Source of the DNA: Streptomyces sp. SCL15-4
GTDB taxonomy: Bacteria > Actinomycetota > Actinomycetes > Streptomycetales > Streptomycetaceae
Reading direction: 5' to 3'
DNA length: 64,000 nucleotides
NCBI RefSeq assembly: GCF_033366695.1
Contig: NZ_JAOBTQ010000001.1
Location: 496,001-560,000, forward strand
Shown here: piece after piece, positions 33,789-42,958 of the stretch
Layout: each line of letters begins with the position of its first letter
Numbering within the stretch: the stretch's first letter is position 1
Program-made: the position numbers and the translations under genes
The notes under the pieces: model-generated
Database searches by the model: none
The model's input: only the letters and a program-made list of their open reading frames with translations
Told to the model about the DNA's origin: nothing

Positions 33789-36700
33789 TCACTGGCCGAG
33801 GTGGGTGAAGCCCGCCCACCCCCGCAGGTCGTCCGGGTCCACGGAGCCGGCCTGGCGGGCCAGTTCGGGCGGCATGGTGGCGGGAGGCCGCCGGCCGGGG
33901 TCGAGCATCCACAACTGGGCGAGCCGCAGCGCCACGGCCGGGCGCGCGCCCTCCGCGTTCAGGTAGTGGTGCACCATGAACATCAGGTACGACGTGGCCT
34001 CGTCCGGCACCGGCCACAGCGAGCCCAGCACCGACCTGGCACCCTCCACGAGGAACGCCGTGGACAGCGTGAACGCCTCGTCGTAGCCGCGTCCCGAGAC
34101 ATGCGTGGTGCAGGCGGCCAGCGACACCAGCCCGAGCCGGCCGGGCCGGTTCCGGTGCTGGGCACGCTCGGTGAGCTGTTCGGCGGCGAGGGTGCCGCCG
34201 GCGAGGTGCAGCCGCGCGGTGCCGGCCGCGGCGTCCCCGGGTACGTCGGCGTGACAGGCCAGGTGCAGCACTCCGCCCGGAGACAGGCCGCGCAGCCGCA
34301 GCCAGCCGAGGACTTCCGCCGGAGTGCCGCTGCCGGTGGACGCGCCGGTCTCGTGCCGGCCCAGGTACGGCGCGGTGCGGTAGAAGGCGGCGTGCAGGGC
34401 GGCGGCCTCCCGGCCCGCGTGGGGCAGGTCGCCGCCCGGGTCGCCGACGACCAGGCCCGGCGCGTGGAGCGGAACCGGCTCGCGGGCGACGACCTCGCAG
34501 AACAGCCGCGCCGAGGCGGCGTACGAGATGACGGCGTCCTGGACGGCGTACCGGTACCGGCCGCCCGGCGCACGTCTGCGGGCCGCGTGCCAGGGCACGG
34601 CGGCGAGGTGTCCCATCGGGACCAGCACGACCCTGGGAGGCCAGGCGGCGCCCTGGGCGCGCAGGTGCGCGAGGAGCGGTTCCAGCACGGCCCGCGACGC
34701 CCAGTCGCACAGGTCCTCCAGCGTGCGGCGCCCGATGTCGCGGCCGTCGGCGGACGGTGGCGGCGCGCCGTCGGCGGGCCCCATGTCCCGATTGCCGGGG
34801 GTCGTGCCCGGGCCGAGGTAGGCGGTGAGCGGACCGGCGTCCGCCGTCAGTCCTCCCAGGAACACCAGGCTGGTCCGGCCGTCGGCGTGGACGGTGACGG
34901 CCGAGCCGCCCGGGCCGGCTCCGGTCCCCTCTCCGGGCACCAGGTAGACCATCGCGTCCGCACCGGTACGGCGCAGTGCCGTGGCGATGTCACGGAGGGA
35001 GGGCGGGGTGAGCAGGTCGCCGGGGCGGGTGCCGGGTGCCGTCGTCGCCGTGCCGTCGGCCGGCGCGGCGGCCGTGAGGTCGTCGGTGTCGGCCAGGACC
35101 CGGAGCGCCCGGTACCGGAGGTCGCCGGAGATGCCGTCGGCCGGTGCGCGGTCGTCCGCGCCGGCCGCCGTACGCCACTCGGCGGCGAGGTCCAGACGGC
35201 CCGCGGCCACGAGCCGTTCCGGCACCGTGCCGGCCGCCGAGGCCGCGTGCAGGACGAGTCCGCGGCCGGCGTCGAGTGCCTGCACCGCTTCGTCGGGACA
35301 GCCGTCGGCGATGCACCAGCGAGCCACCGACAGGGCGTCCGAGGCGGAGAAGGAGAGGGCCTCGGTCGTGTACTGCGCGCGGGACTGCAACAGGACCTGC
35401 CAGGCGTGACCGCGCAGGGCCCGCAGCCCGGCCTCGCGGCCGCGGGCGAGGCAGGCGGCCCGGTCGCCGCGCCCGGCCAGGCCGGCCGAGCGGTGGGCTT
35501 CGGCGAACTGCATCACTGCCATCGCCCATCCGAAGTGGCCCGGATGGGGCAGGAGCCGCACGGCCTCCTCGGACCGGCGGAGGGCTTCGTCGAGGTCGGT
35601 CACGTCGCCGCCCGTACGGTATCTGCGCAGCCGGAGCAGGGCCAGGGCCTGGGCGAACCGGAACCGGTTCCCGCCGCCGACGACGGCGGCGGGACGCGGC
35701 GCGAGGGCTTCCTCCAACAGCGCGATCGCGTCGTCGAGCCGGCCGGTCTCCACGCCTTGCAGCACGCGCGCGCCGAGCACGAGACCGGCCAGGCCCCGGG
35801 TCTCGGCGCGGTCCCCCGGTGACAGCGTCACCGATTCGTACCGGAGCCGGTCGATGTCGATGTCCTCGGGCGGAGGCTCGGCCCCGGCGGCGACGAACCG
35901 CTGGGCCGAGGTCAGCACGTCGAACATCGTGGCCGCTCTGGACCGCATGGCGTCGTCCGCGGGGAGCCTGTCCCGGGCGTCGCGCAGGTCGGCCGCCGCC
36001 GCGGCCAGCCCGGCGGCGTCCTTCACGGCGAACGCCCGGCGGGCCATGACCAGGGCGTGCTGCACCGCCGCGCAGACGCGCGTGTACGCCGTCACCGACG
36101 GGTCGGCGCGCAGGACGGCCAGTTCGGCGGCGACCTCGGCGAGGGCGTCCTGCGTGCCCCGCACCTGTGCCCGGAAGGTGAGCGCGTTGACACGCCACAC
36201 CTCCCGGTTGCCCCGCAGTTCGGCGTCCTCGGCCACGGGGTCCGTCATGGCGAGGGCGATGTCGAAGTGTTCCAGCGCGGCCTCGACCCGGTCCAGGTCG
36301 TGGGACTGACCGGCTTCGTTCAAGGCCGCCTGCCCGGCCACCATGTGCAGGCTCGCCCGCACGGGGTCGTCCTCGTGCAGGACGTCCACGGCCGCGCGGA
36401 TCCGCTCCCGCACCACCTCGGCGGTGGGCCGCATGCCCGACTCGCCGAGGAAGGGCGCGAAGTAGGCCAGCAGCACCAAGGGCAGCCGGCGCAGGGCGGG
36501 TACCGCGTCGGCGTGCGCGCAGCGCTCGATCACCCTCTGCAGGTCCTCGCCCCCGGAGCCGACACCCGTCAGGCCGAGCGGCTGGAGGTCCTCGGCCCCG
36601 TCTTCGCCGGTCCCCTGCCCGCCTGTTCCCGGCTCGGCGATGGCCTCTCGCAGAGCGGACGCCGCCTGCCGTCCCGCGATGACGACGGGATCGCCGGGGA

Positions 36701-37883
36701 CGTCCGGCAGGTGTCCGGCGCGCACCCGCGCCTCTCTGACGTAGCCGCGGGCGGCCTCTGTGAAGTGCCGCAACCGGGGCGGACACACGGCGAGGACGTC
36801 GGTGTACGCGTCCTCCGTGGCGCGCAGCGCCTCCGCGTCGAGCGTGGTGAGCCCGACCAGTTGCCATCCGGCTGCCAGGCTCATCAGGGTGGTCCAGCGG
36901 TCGGGGGCGTCCACGGGCCACCGCTCGGCCACCTGCCGCAACACGGCGAGCGCCCGTGACGCGTCCTCGGACCGCGTCTGCTCCCCGGCCCGTTCGCACA
37001 GCAGCACGCCGTACTTCCTCAGCAGCGGCACCGGGAGTTCCGCCAGCGCGGGGCTGTCGAGCGGCAGGTGGTCCAGCTGTGCCAGGGCCAGCGCGGCGGC
37101 GCGCCGGTCTCGATGTGCACGCGCGTCCGGCAGACGCATGAGCAGGATCCGGGCGAGCTGGACGCGGGCGATCGGGAACCAGCCGTCCTCGCACTCGGTG
37201 GAGTTCTCCCCGTCCTCGACGGCCCGCCGGACCTCGGCGAGCGCCCGGTCGCAGTCGGCGTCCACGCCCGTCAGGTCGTAGCGGCCGGCGAACTGCTGTC
37301 CGTAGTGGAAGCGGAAGAAGGCCGACTGGTCCATGGGGCCGGGTACGCCGTCGAGCGCCTCGCCGAGTTCCGCGATCGCCGCGTCCAGGTCGGCCGGGTC
37401 GTTCACGAAGGAGTAGCGGAGTCCGTAGGCGACGCCCAGCCGGGCCCGGACCTGGCGGGTCATCTCCTCGCCCGGGGCGAGGCCGGACGCGGCGGCCTCC
37501 AGTTGCCGGACGGGCTCCACCAGGAGTTCGGCCTGCCGCCGCGGGGACATTCCCGGGTCACTGGCCGCCTCGTAGCGGTGCCAGAGCAGTTGGCCGAGGA
37601 CGCCGCGCCACAGCGGCGCGTCGACGTGGCCGGGATCGTCGCCGAGCGCCTGCTCGACGGCGGCGATCGCGGCGTCGAGGTCGCGGGGGTCGCCCTGGCG
37701 TGCCTCCAGCTCCGCGAGCCACAGGGCCATCGCCACCCGCGTCGCCGAGGCGTCGGGGTCACCGCCCGGCGGCTGCCCGGCCAGCTCCGCGCGGGCCTGG
37801 CCGACCCATTCCCTCAGTTCGTCGTCCGGTACGCCCCCGAGGCCCCCGTCCGCCCGTTCCCGCTCGGCACTGCCGTCCCGCAT
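33789..37883 (-). CDS. TPR-CHAT protease (1364 aa)
   Basis: The first ~950 residues are helical repeat sequence of TPR type (many A-L-E-A patterns with LDAAIA-like helices). The last ~350 residues are a CHAT domain: PRVVLVPMGHLAAVPWHAA, the catalytic histidine in GVLHLACHADV and the catalytic cysteine in LVSLAACTTHVSG, ending DEATSYLMFMVHHYL. CHAT is a separase-like caspase-clan protease; TPR-CHAT proteins act as partners or executors in bacterial immunity, such as Craspase and gasdermin systems. No Cas or gasdermin gene is visible nearby. It is followed by the metacaspase gene. Start 37883 has GGAG upstream; GTG 37907 is an alternative. Confidence 0.87.
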   Translation of the reverse strand: MRDGSAERERADGGLGGVPDDELREWVGQARAELAGQPPGGDPDASATRVAMALWLAELEARQGDPRDLDAAIAAVEQALGDDPGHVDAPLWRGVLGQLLWHRYEAASDPGMSPRRQAELLVEPVRQLEAAASGLAPGEEMTRQVRARLGVAYGLRYSFVNDPADLDAAIAELGEALDGVPGPMDQSAFFRFHYGQQFAGRYDLTGVDADCDRALAEVRRAVEDGENSTECEDGWFPIARVQLARILLMRLPDARAHRDRRAAALALAQLDHLPLDSPALAELPVPLLRKYGVLLCERAGEQTRSEDASRALAVLRQVAERWPVDAPDRWTTLMSLAAGWQLVGLTTLDAEALRATEDAYTDVLAVCPPRLRHFTEAARGYVREARVRAGHLPDVPGDPVVIAGRQAASALREAIAEPGTGGQGTGEDGAEDLQPLGLTGVGSGGEDLQRVIERCAHADAVPALRRLPLVLLAYFAPFLGESGMRPTAEVVRERIRAAVDVLHEDDPVRASLHMVAGQAALNEAGQSHDLDRVEAALEHFDIALAMTDPVAEDAELRGNREVWRVNALTFRAQVRGTQDALAEVAAELAVLRADPSVTAYTRVCAAVQHALVMARRAFAVKDAAGLAAAAADLRDARDRLPADDAMRSRAATMFDVLTSAQRFVAAGAEPPPEDIDIDRLRYESVTLSPGDRAETRGLAGLVLGARVLQGVETGRLDDAIALLEEALAPRPAAVVGGGNRFRFAQALALLRLRRYRTGGDVTDLDEALRRSEEAVRLLPHPGHFGWAMAVMQFAEAHRSAGLAGRGDRAACLARGREAGLRALRGHAWQVLLQSRAQYTTEALSFSASDALSVARWCIADGCPDEAVQALDAGRGLVLHAASAAGTVPERLVAAGRLDLAAEWRTAAGADDRAPADGISGDLRYRALRVLADTDDLTAAAPADGTATTAPGTRPGDLLTPPSLRDIATALRRTGADAMVYLVPGEGTGAGPGGSAVTVHADGRTSLVFLGGLTADAGPLTAYLGPGTTPGNRDMGPADGAPPPSADGRDIGRRTLEDLCDWASRAVLEPLLAHLRAQGAAWPPRVVLVPMGHLAAVPWHAARRRAPGGRYRYAVQDAVISYAASARLFCEVVAREPVPLHAPGLVVGDPGGDLPHAGREAAALHAAFYRTAPYLGRHETGASTGSGTPAEVLGWLRLRGLSPGGVLHLACHADVPGDAAAGTARLHLAGGTLAAEQLTERAQHRNRPGRLGLVSLAACTTHVSGRGYDEAFTLSTAFLVEGARSVLGSLWPVPDEATSYLMFMVHHYLNAEGARPAVALRLAQLWMLDPGRRPPATMPPELARQAGSVDPDDLRGWAGFTHLGQ

Positions 37884-38252
37884 CCCCGTACTCCGTCCCG
37901 GAGCCACCGCGTCCCCGAAGACCAGTGAACCTCAACTCCCGGCGTCCGTCGGGTCGTCGGCGGGTCGTCCTCCGGATGGATTCCGGCACCGCGCCCACGC
38001 CGCCCGGCCGGCCGGCGCAACAGGCGCCGCCTCCCCCGATTCCCCGTGTCGCATGCCGGTTCGCGGGCCGCCGTCCGCCGTCCGCCGTACCCGTCGGGTC
38101 TCTTGACGCCTGGTCCCGGCGCCGAGTCGCCCGTCTCCCGCGTCGTGCCCGTCGGACTCGCCGTCAGGCACAGCACGGCCGGGGCGGACCCGCCCGGCCA
38201 CGGTCACCGAGAGCGTCACGGGCGCGCGTCGGCGATCCGGGCGGCACGCTCT
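37884..38252. other. Gene-free gap upstream of the TPR-CHAT gene
   Basis: These 369 bases separate the TPR-CHAT start from the stop of the next leftward gene. Open frames here are antisense shadows; I see no RNA gene or clear promoter motif. Confidence 0.5.
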
Positions 38253-38675
38253 TCAACGGGTGACCGCCTCGACGGCGGCCAGGTCCTCGCCGGTCAGTTC
38301 CGCGACGCGGTGCGCCGGCACACCGGCCGCCAGGGCGCGGGCGAGCAGGACGTCGCGGCCGTCGGTGCAGGAGCGGTAGCCCAGCAGTTCCTCCTCCAGC
38401 CGCGCCACGTCCGGCGGAGCGGTGCGGTGGCGCAGCCGGCTCAGTTCCTCCTCGCCGAGCGGCACGGGCAGCCGCTCGGCGTCCTCGGGAATGCCCGCGG
38501 TCTCCTCCGGCGGCACCAGACGCAGGTCCGCGGAGGTCTCGGTGACTCCCTGGGCGTCGAGCCAGGCCCGTACCGCGGGTGACTCCAGACAGGCCAGATC
38601 ACCCACGGCCGCGAGCGGCACGCCGGGCGCGGTCGCCGAATCGGACTGCAGCACGAGGTAGGCGTCGTCGGTCAT
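38253..38675 (-). CDS. Hypothetical protein (possibly DUF6003-type)
   Basis: The 140-residue product starts at ATG 38675 behind AAGGAG. It opens with MTDDAYLVLQSDSATAPG, has an acidic middle (DLRLVPPEETAGIPEDAERL) and ends in a helical segment resembling a helix-turn-helix (LARALAAGVPAHRVAELTGED). I recall similar Streptomyces proteins annotated as DUF6003, but cannot confirm this. It lies 370 bases upstream of the TPR-CHAT/metacaspase pair on the same strand and is divergent from the chitinase gene. No function can be assigned. Confidence 0.65.
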   Translation of the reverse strand: MTDDAYLVLQSDSATAPGVPLAAVGDLACLESPAVRAWLDAQGVTETSADLRLVPPEETAGIPEDAERLPVPLGEEELSRLRHRTAPPDVARLEEELLGYRSCTDGRDVLLARALAAGVPAHRVAELTGEDLAAVEAVTR

Positions 38676-38833
38676 CGTCTGCTCCTTTCGCCGGAAGACT
38701 TGTCGGCACGGCACCCCTTGTACCCACGTTCGGCGCGCATGGTCATCCCGGTGCGGACCTGGTCGGACGTTCGAATGTGGTCCAGTCCGCCGCCGCGTGC
38801 CCTGTCCTGCGCCAGGGCGTCTCCGCTCCGCAG

Positions 38834-38865
38834 ATTGGTCTAGTCCCTTTTTGGTCCAGACCATT
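38834..38865. promoter_or_regulatory. Tandem DasR-type operators before the chitinase gene
   Basis: Two adjoining 16-mers, ATTGGTCTAGTCCCTT (38834-38849) and TTTGGTCCAGACCATT (38850-38865), match the dre palindrome. They also form the direct repeats of TGGTCYAGNCC long known upstream of Streptomyces chitinase genes. Confidence 0.85.
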
Positions 38866-38892
38866 GACCCACCTGTGTGAGGACGCTATTCC
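38864..38892 (+). promoter_or_regulatory. Chitinase promoter
   Basis: TTGACC (38864-38869), 17-base spacer, TATTCC (38887-38892). The second operator touches the -35. The expected leader is about 60 bases. Confidence 0.65.
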
Positions 38893-38957
38893 AGTAGTCG
38901 GCACCACCCTTCCCGCGCCAGACCATCGGCCACGCCCCTCCACACACCGGGACTGAC

Positions 38958-40484
38958 ATGAGACTCGTGCGTTCCTTCCGCGCGGCCCTCACCGCGACCG
39001 CCACCACGGCGGCCGCGGTGGGCCTCGCCCTCACGGGAACCGGCACCGCCGAAGCCGCGACACCCCTGCCGAACCACGTCTTCGCCCCGTACTTCGAGGC
39101 CTGGACCGGCGAGAGCCCCGCCGCCCTGTCCGCCCAGTCGGGCGCCAAGCACCTGACGATGGCGTTCCTCCAGACAGCCGCCAAGGGCTCCTGCACGCCG
39201 TACTGGAACGGCGACACGAGCATGCCGATCGCCGCCTCGACCTTCGGCGCCGACATCAAGACGATCCAGGCGGCCGGCGGCGACGTCATCCCCTCGTTCG
39301 GCGGATACACGGCCGACACCACCGGCACCGAGATCGCCGACAGCTGCACCGACGTCCAGCAGATCGCCGCCGCGTACGAGAAGGTCATCACCACCTACGA
39401 CATCTCGCGGCTCGACATGGACATCGAGGTGGACTCCCTCGACAACTCCGCCGGCATCGACCGCCGCAACAAGGCCATCAAGCTGGTCCAGGACTGGGCG
39501 GCGGCCAACGGACGCAAGGTGGAGATCTCCTACACCCTGCCGACCACCACGCACGGCCCCGCGGAGAACGGCGAGGCACTGCTGCGCAACGCGGTGAGCA
39601 ACGGCACCCGGGTCGACGTCGTGAACCTCATGACGTTCGACTACTACGACAACCAGCCCCACGACATGGCGAAGGACACCCAGACCGCCGCCCAGGGCCT
39701 GTACGACCTGCTGGCCGAGCTGTACCCGGGCAAGACCCCGGCCCAGCTGTGGAACATGGTCGGCGTCACCGAGATGCCGGGCGTCGACGACTTCGGCAAG
39801 GCGGAGACCTTCACCCTGGCCAACGCCCGGACGGTGTACGACTGGGCGGTCGCCAAGGGCATCAACACGCTGTCGTTCTGGGCGTTGCAGCGGGACAACG
39901 GCAGTTGTGCGGGCGGAGGGGCCGCGGACAACTGCTCGGGCATCGAGCAGAACACGTGGGACTTCACGCGTGTCTTCGCGCCGTTCACCAGTGGCGGCGC
40001 CACCAACCCGGCCAACGACTTCTCCGTGGCGCTCACCCCGGCCTCCGGGTCCGTGACGGCCGGCCAGTCCGCGACGGCCACGGTGAAGACGGCCGTGACG
40101 AAAGGCAACGCCCAGGACGTGAAGCTGAGCGTCAGCGGGGCCCCGGCGGGTGTCACCGCCTCCCTCAGCCCGACGTCGGTCACCGCGGGCGGCTCCTCCA
40201 CACTCACCCTGGCCACCACCTCGGCCGCGGCGTCGGGCACGTACACGGTCACCGTGACCGGCGCGGGCGCCTCCGGCAGCCACTCGGCGACCTACGCCCT
40301 GACCGTCACCGGCGGCTCCGGCAGCCAGTGCACGGCCGCCCCGTGGGCCAAGGACGCCGTGTACACCGGCGGCCAGCAGGTCTCGTACAAGGGCCACACC
40401 TGGAAGGCCAAGTGGTGGACGACCGGCGAAGAGCCCGGCACCACCGGCCAGTGGGGCGTCTGGCAGGACCTCGGCGCCTGCTGA
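38958..40484 (+). CDS. Secreted GH18 chitinase with C-terminal chitin-binding module
   Basis: The 508-residue protein has a twin-arginine-free signal peptide (residues 1-34, ending GTAEAA). A GH18 barrel follows (about 40-345) with the DxDxE motif in [12 protein letters not shown]157 is the acid/base. A fibronectin/Ig-like domain (about 355-455, [17 protein letters not shown] start) and a CBM5/12 module (last 50 residues, with aromatic [20 protein letters not shown]) complete it. It hydrolyses chitin outside the cell. Its control by DasR is indicated by two dre sites over the promoter. The terminator hairpin after the stop is shared with the convergent Lrp gene. Confidence 0.93.
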   Translation: MRLVRSFRAALTATATTAAAVGLALTGTGTAEAATPLPNHVFAPYFEAWTGESPAALSAQSGAKHLTMAFLQTAAKGSCTPYWNGDTSMPIAASTFGADIKTIQAAGGDVIPSFGGYTADTTGTEIADSCTDVQQIAAAYEKVITTYDISRLDMDIEVDSLDNSAGIDRRNKAIKLVQDWAAANGRKVEISYTLPTTTHGPAENGEALLRNAVSNGTRVDVVNLMTFDYYDNQPHDMAKDTQTAAQGLYDLLAELYPGKTPAQLWNMVGVTEMPGVDDFGKAETFTLANARTVYDWAVAKGINTLSFWALQRDNGSCAGGGAADNCSGIEQNTWDFTRVFAPFTSGGATNPANDFSVALTPASGSVTAGQSATATVKTAVTKGNAQDVKLSVSGAPAGVTASLSPTSVTAGGSSTLTLATTSAAASGTYTVTVTGAGASGSHSATYALTVTGGSGSQCTAAPWAKDAVYTGGQQVSYKGHTWKAKWWTTGEEPGTTGQWGVWQDLGAC

Positions 40485-40511
40485 ACCGCGCCACCGTCCG
40501 GGCCCCGTCCG

Positions 40512-40538
40512 CCGGGACCGCCTACAGGGCGGTCCCGG
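40512..40538. terminator. Bidirectional hairpin between chitinase and Lrp genes
   Basis: Perfect 11-base inverted repeat CCGGGACCGCC (40512-40522) and GGCGGTCCCGG (40528-40538) with a 5-base loop, lying 28 bases after the chitinase stop and overlapping the 3' end of the convergent Lrp gene. Confidence 0.7.
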
Positions 40539-41046
40539 TCCGGGGCTCGGGATGTGCGTCCGGATTCCGTGTCAGGCCGGCCAGCTCGTCGACCAGGGGC
40601 TGGACCCGGTAGGGGATGACGGCGCTCAGGGCGATGACCGTCGTGCTGCGGCGGACGCCCGGGACCTCCAGGACTCGGTCGATCACCTGTTGCACATGCT
40701 GGTTGCTCGTGCCCGCGATGCGGCACCAGATGTCACCGGGGCCCGTCACGATGCGGGCCTCCAGGATCTGCGGCACGGCCCGCAGGCGCGCGGTGATGGC
40801 CGCGCGGGCCGACTGGTCCACCTCGAACGTGGTGAACGCCTCGACCACGTGACCGAGGGCGGCGACGTCCACGTCCGGTCCGTAGCCGGTCACCACGCCG
40901 GCGCCGGTCAGCCGGTCGAGCCGGGCCTGCAACGTGCCGCGCGCGACGCCGAGTCGGCGGGCGATCTCCAGCAGGCCCTCACGCGGGCGCTCCCGGAGCA
41001 GGCGCAGCATCCGGCCGTCGAGCGCGTCGAGCCCCTGTCGTGCCAC
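40522..41046 (-). CDS. Lrp/AsnC-family transcriptional regulator
   Basis: The 174-residue protein has the Lrp layout: winged HTH (LDALDGRMLRLLRERPREGLLEIARRLGVARGTLQARL), then an effector-binding alpha/beta domain with the typical VTGPGDIWCRI strand and PGVRRSTTVIALS. GTG 41046 is preceded by AGGA; the longer frame upstream crosses the divergent promoter. Lrp proteins form octamers and sense amino acids or related small molecules. It is divergent from the nitroreductase gene across 136 bases, which is probably its target. No ligand can be inferred. Confidence 0.85.
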   Translation of the reverse strand: MARQGLDALDGRMLRLLRERPREGLLEIARRLGVARGTLQARLDRLTGAGVVTGYGPDVDVAALGHVVEAFTTFEVDQSARAAITARLRAVPQILEARIVTGPGDIWCRIAGTSNQHVQQVIDRVLEVPGVRRSTTVIALSAVIPYRVQPLVDELAGLTRNPDAHPEPRTGTAL

Positions 41047-41182
41047 CGTTCCTGCCGATCTGCCGCCTGAGAGACATCTTCTCGCCTCGCTCTTTGTCAG
41101 ATTAGCAACGCGAAGAGGTATCTGTTGTCCATTCGACTGCCGATGGCTCACGCTGTGGGCTCCCCGTCCACGAGGAGCAGTC

Positions 41183-41869
41183 GTGAGACAGCACACCCAT
41201 CCGTTCGTCCCCTACCGGCCCGAACGGTACGACGAAGCCGAGACGGTCCGGCGGGGGAAGGACTTCGTGTCGTTCCTCGACCGCCGGCGCAGCGTGCGGT
41301 TCTTCAGCGACGAGCCGGTCCCGCGCACGTGCGTCGACCTCGCCATCGCCGCGGCGAACACCGCGCCGTCCGGGGCCCACTTCCAGCCGTGGAAGTTCGC
41401 CGTGATCGGCGACGCCGAGACCAAGCACCGCATCCGGGTCGCCGCCGAGGAGGAGGAGCAGGTCAACTACGAGGGCGGACGGCTCCCGCCCGAGTGGCGC
41501 GCCGCGCTCGCGCCCCTCGAAACGAGTGCGGACAAGAGGTACCTGGACGCCGTGCCGTGGATCGTGGTCTGCTTCGCCGAGAAGAGCACCGCGATGCCGG
41601 ACGGTTCACTGCGCAAGAACTACTACGTGAACGAGAGCGTGGGCATCGCGTGCGGCTTCTTCATCGCCGCGCTGCACGCGATGGGGCTGAGCACCCTGAC
41701 GCACACGCCCAACCCGATGGGCTTCCTCACCGAAATCTGTGAACGGCCCCGCAACGAACGGCCCTACATCCTCTTTCCCATCGGCTACGCCGCACCCGAC
41801 TGCGAGGTCCCGGACCTGACGCGCAAGTCGCTGGAGGAGGCGACCATCGAGAGCCCGCGCCCGCGCTGA
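41183..41869 (+). CDS. Nitroreductase-family flavoprotein
   Basis: The 228-residue protein shows the FMN-binding signature RRSVRFFSDEPV, NTAPSGAHFQPWKFAVI and a C-terminal FPIGYAAPD segment. It resembles the iodotyrosine-deiodinase/BluB-like branch of the nitroreductase superfamily, which uses FMN for reductive or oxidative chemistry on aromatic or small substrates. It has no signal peptide and should act in the cytoplasm. GTG 41183 follows GAGGAG at good spacing. It is probably controlled by the divergent Lrp-type gene. Its place between two chitin-degradation genes does not by itself suggest a chitin role. Confidence 0.85.
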   Translation: MRQHTHPFVPYRPERYDEAETVRRGKDFVSFLDRRRSVRFFSDEPVPRTCVDLAIAAANTAPSGAHFQPWKFAVIGDAETKHRIRVAAEEEEQVNYEGGRLPPEWRAALAPLETSADKRYLDAVPWIVVCFAEKSTAMPDGSLRKNYYVNESVGIACGFFIAALHAMGLSTLTHTPNPMGFLTEICERPRNERPYILFPIGYAAPDCEVPDLTRKSLEEATIESPRPR

Positions 41870-41929
41870 GCCTGCCGGTGCCGTGCCGAACTACGTCTCC
41901 TCGATGGAAAGTTCACCTCGTCCGAACCC

Positions 41930-41957
41930 TTGACCGAGCCCGGCCCACGGTTATGGT
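41930..41957 (+). promoter_or_regulatory. LPMO promoter
   Basis: TTGACC (41930-41935), 16-base spacer, TATGGT (41952-41957). The -10 lies in the first DasR-type operator. Confidence 0.55.
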
Positions 41958-41989
41958 CTAGACCTAACGAGCGAAAGGTCCAGACCAAG
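41952..41989. promoter_or_regulatory. Two DasR-type operators before the LPMO gene
   Basis: TATGGTCTAGACCTAA (41952-41967) contains TGGTCTAGACC, nearly the full consensus core; AAAGGTCCAGACCAAG (41974-41989) follows 22 bases later. The first covers the -10, the second sits just downstream of the expected start of transcription. Confidence 0.85.
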
Positions 41990-42109
41990 TTCGGCCTCCG
42001 CTCACGGCCCATGGCGCAGGCGCGGCCGGCGGACCGCGCTCCCGCACAACCGACGCGGCCGGATCCCTCGGACGACGGCAACGACACACATCGAAGGAAG
42101 TGGCACGGC

Positions 42110-42826
42110 ATGAACACGAAAAGACGAGCGGCTCTCACGATCGGCGCACTGGTCGCTCCGGTGCTCGCCGTCAGCCTCCCGGCGAGCACGGCCGGCGCGC
42201 ACGGCTGGGTGACGCTGCCCACGAGCCGGCAGCAGCAGTGCGCCGAGGGCGTCGTCGCCTGCGGCCAGATCAAGTACGAGCCGCAGAGCGTCGAAGGGCC
42301 CAAGGGCCTGCACAGCTGCAGTGCCGGGCACACGGAGTACGCCGAACTCGACGACGACAGCAAGGGCTGGAAGGCCACCGCGGTCGGCACCACGGCGACG
42401 TTCACCTGGCACAACACCGCCCGCCACGCCACCACCAACTGGCAGTACTTCATCGGCGGCCAGAAGATCGCCGAGTTCGACGGCCGCAACCAGCAGCCGG
42501 CCGCGGACGTCAGCCAGCAGGTGAACTTCGGCGGCTTCACCGGCCGGCAGAAGGTGCTGGCCGTCTGGAACATCGCGGACACCGCCAACGCGTTCTACTC
42601 CTGCGTCGACGTCAACATCGGCGGAAGCGGCGACGGCGGCAGCGGCGGTGGCAACGGCGGCGGGGACACCTGCGCGGTGCCGGCCTGGGACGCCACACGT
42701 GTCTACAACGGCGGCGACACCGTCTCCTACGGCGGCCACACCTGGCGCGCCAAGTGGTGGGTGTCCGGTGACAAGCCCGGCACCACCGGCCAGTGGGGCG
42801 TCTGGGAAGACCTCGGGACCTGCTAG
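42110..42826 (+). CDS. Chitin-active lytic polysaccharide monooxygenase (AA10) with CBM5/12
   Basis: The 238-residue protein has a signal peptide ending just before H31 (TAGA/HGWV), so the mature protein begins with the copper-binding histidine. The second histidine of the brace lies in NTARHATTNWQYF and the axial phenylalanine in NAFYSCVDV. A Gly/Ser linker and a C-terminal CBM5/12 module close to that of the chitinase upstream follow. It cleaves crystalline chitin oxidatively outside the cell and boosts chitinase action. Regulation by DasR is indicated by two dre sites. A hairpin terminator follows the stop. Confidence 0.93.
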   Translation: MNTKRRAALTIGALVAPVLAVSLPASTAGAHGWVTLPTSRQQQCAEGVVACGQIKYEPQSVEGPKGLHSCSAGHTEYAELDDDSKGWKATAVGTTATFTWHNTARHATTNWQYFIGGQKIAEFDGRNQQPAADVSQQVNFGGFTGRQKVLAVWNIADTANAFYSCVDVNIGGSGDGGSGGGNGGGDTCAVPAWDATRVYNGGDTVSYGGHTWRAKWWVSGDKPGTTGQWGVWEDLGTC

Positions 42827-42837
42827 ACCGCGCTCCC

Positions 42838-42879
42838 GGGCGCGCCGGCACCCTCCTCCCGGAGCCCGCCGGCGCGCCC
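42838..42879 (+). terminator. Hairpin after the LPMO gene
   Basis: Perfect 12-base inverted repeat GGGCGCGCCGGC (42838-42849) and GCCGGCGCGCCC (42868-42879), 12 bases after the stop. Confidence 0.65.
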
Positions 42880-42958
42880 CGGCCCGACAACGGCCCCGGG
42901 GCACCGGCCCGCCCGGGCGGCCCGTTTGCGCAGTGCGCGGCGGGGGACCCAGCGACTC

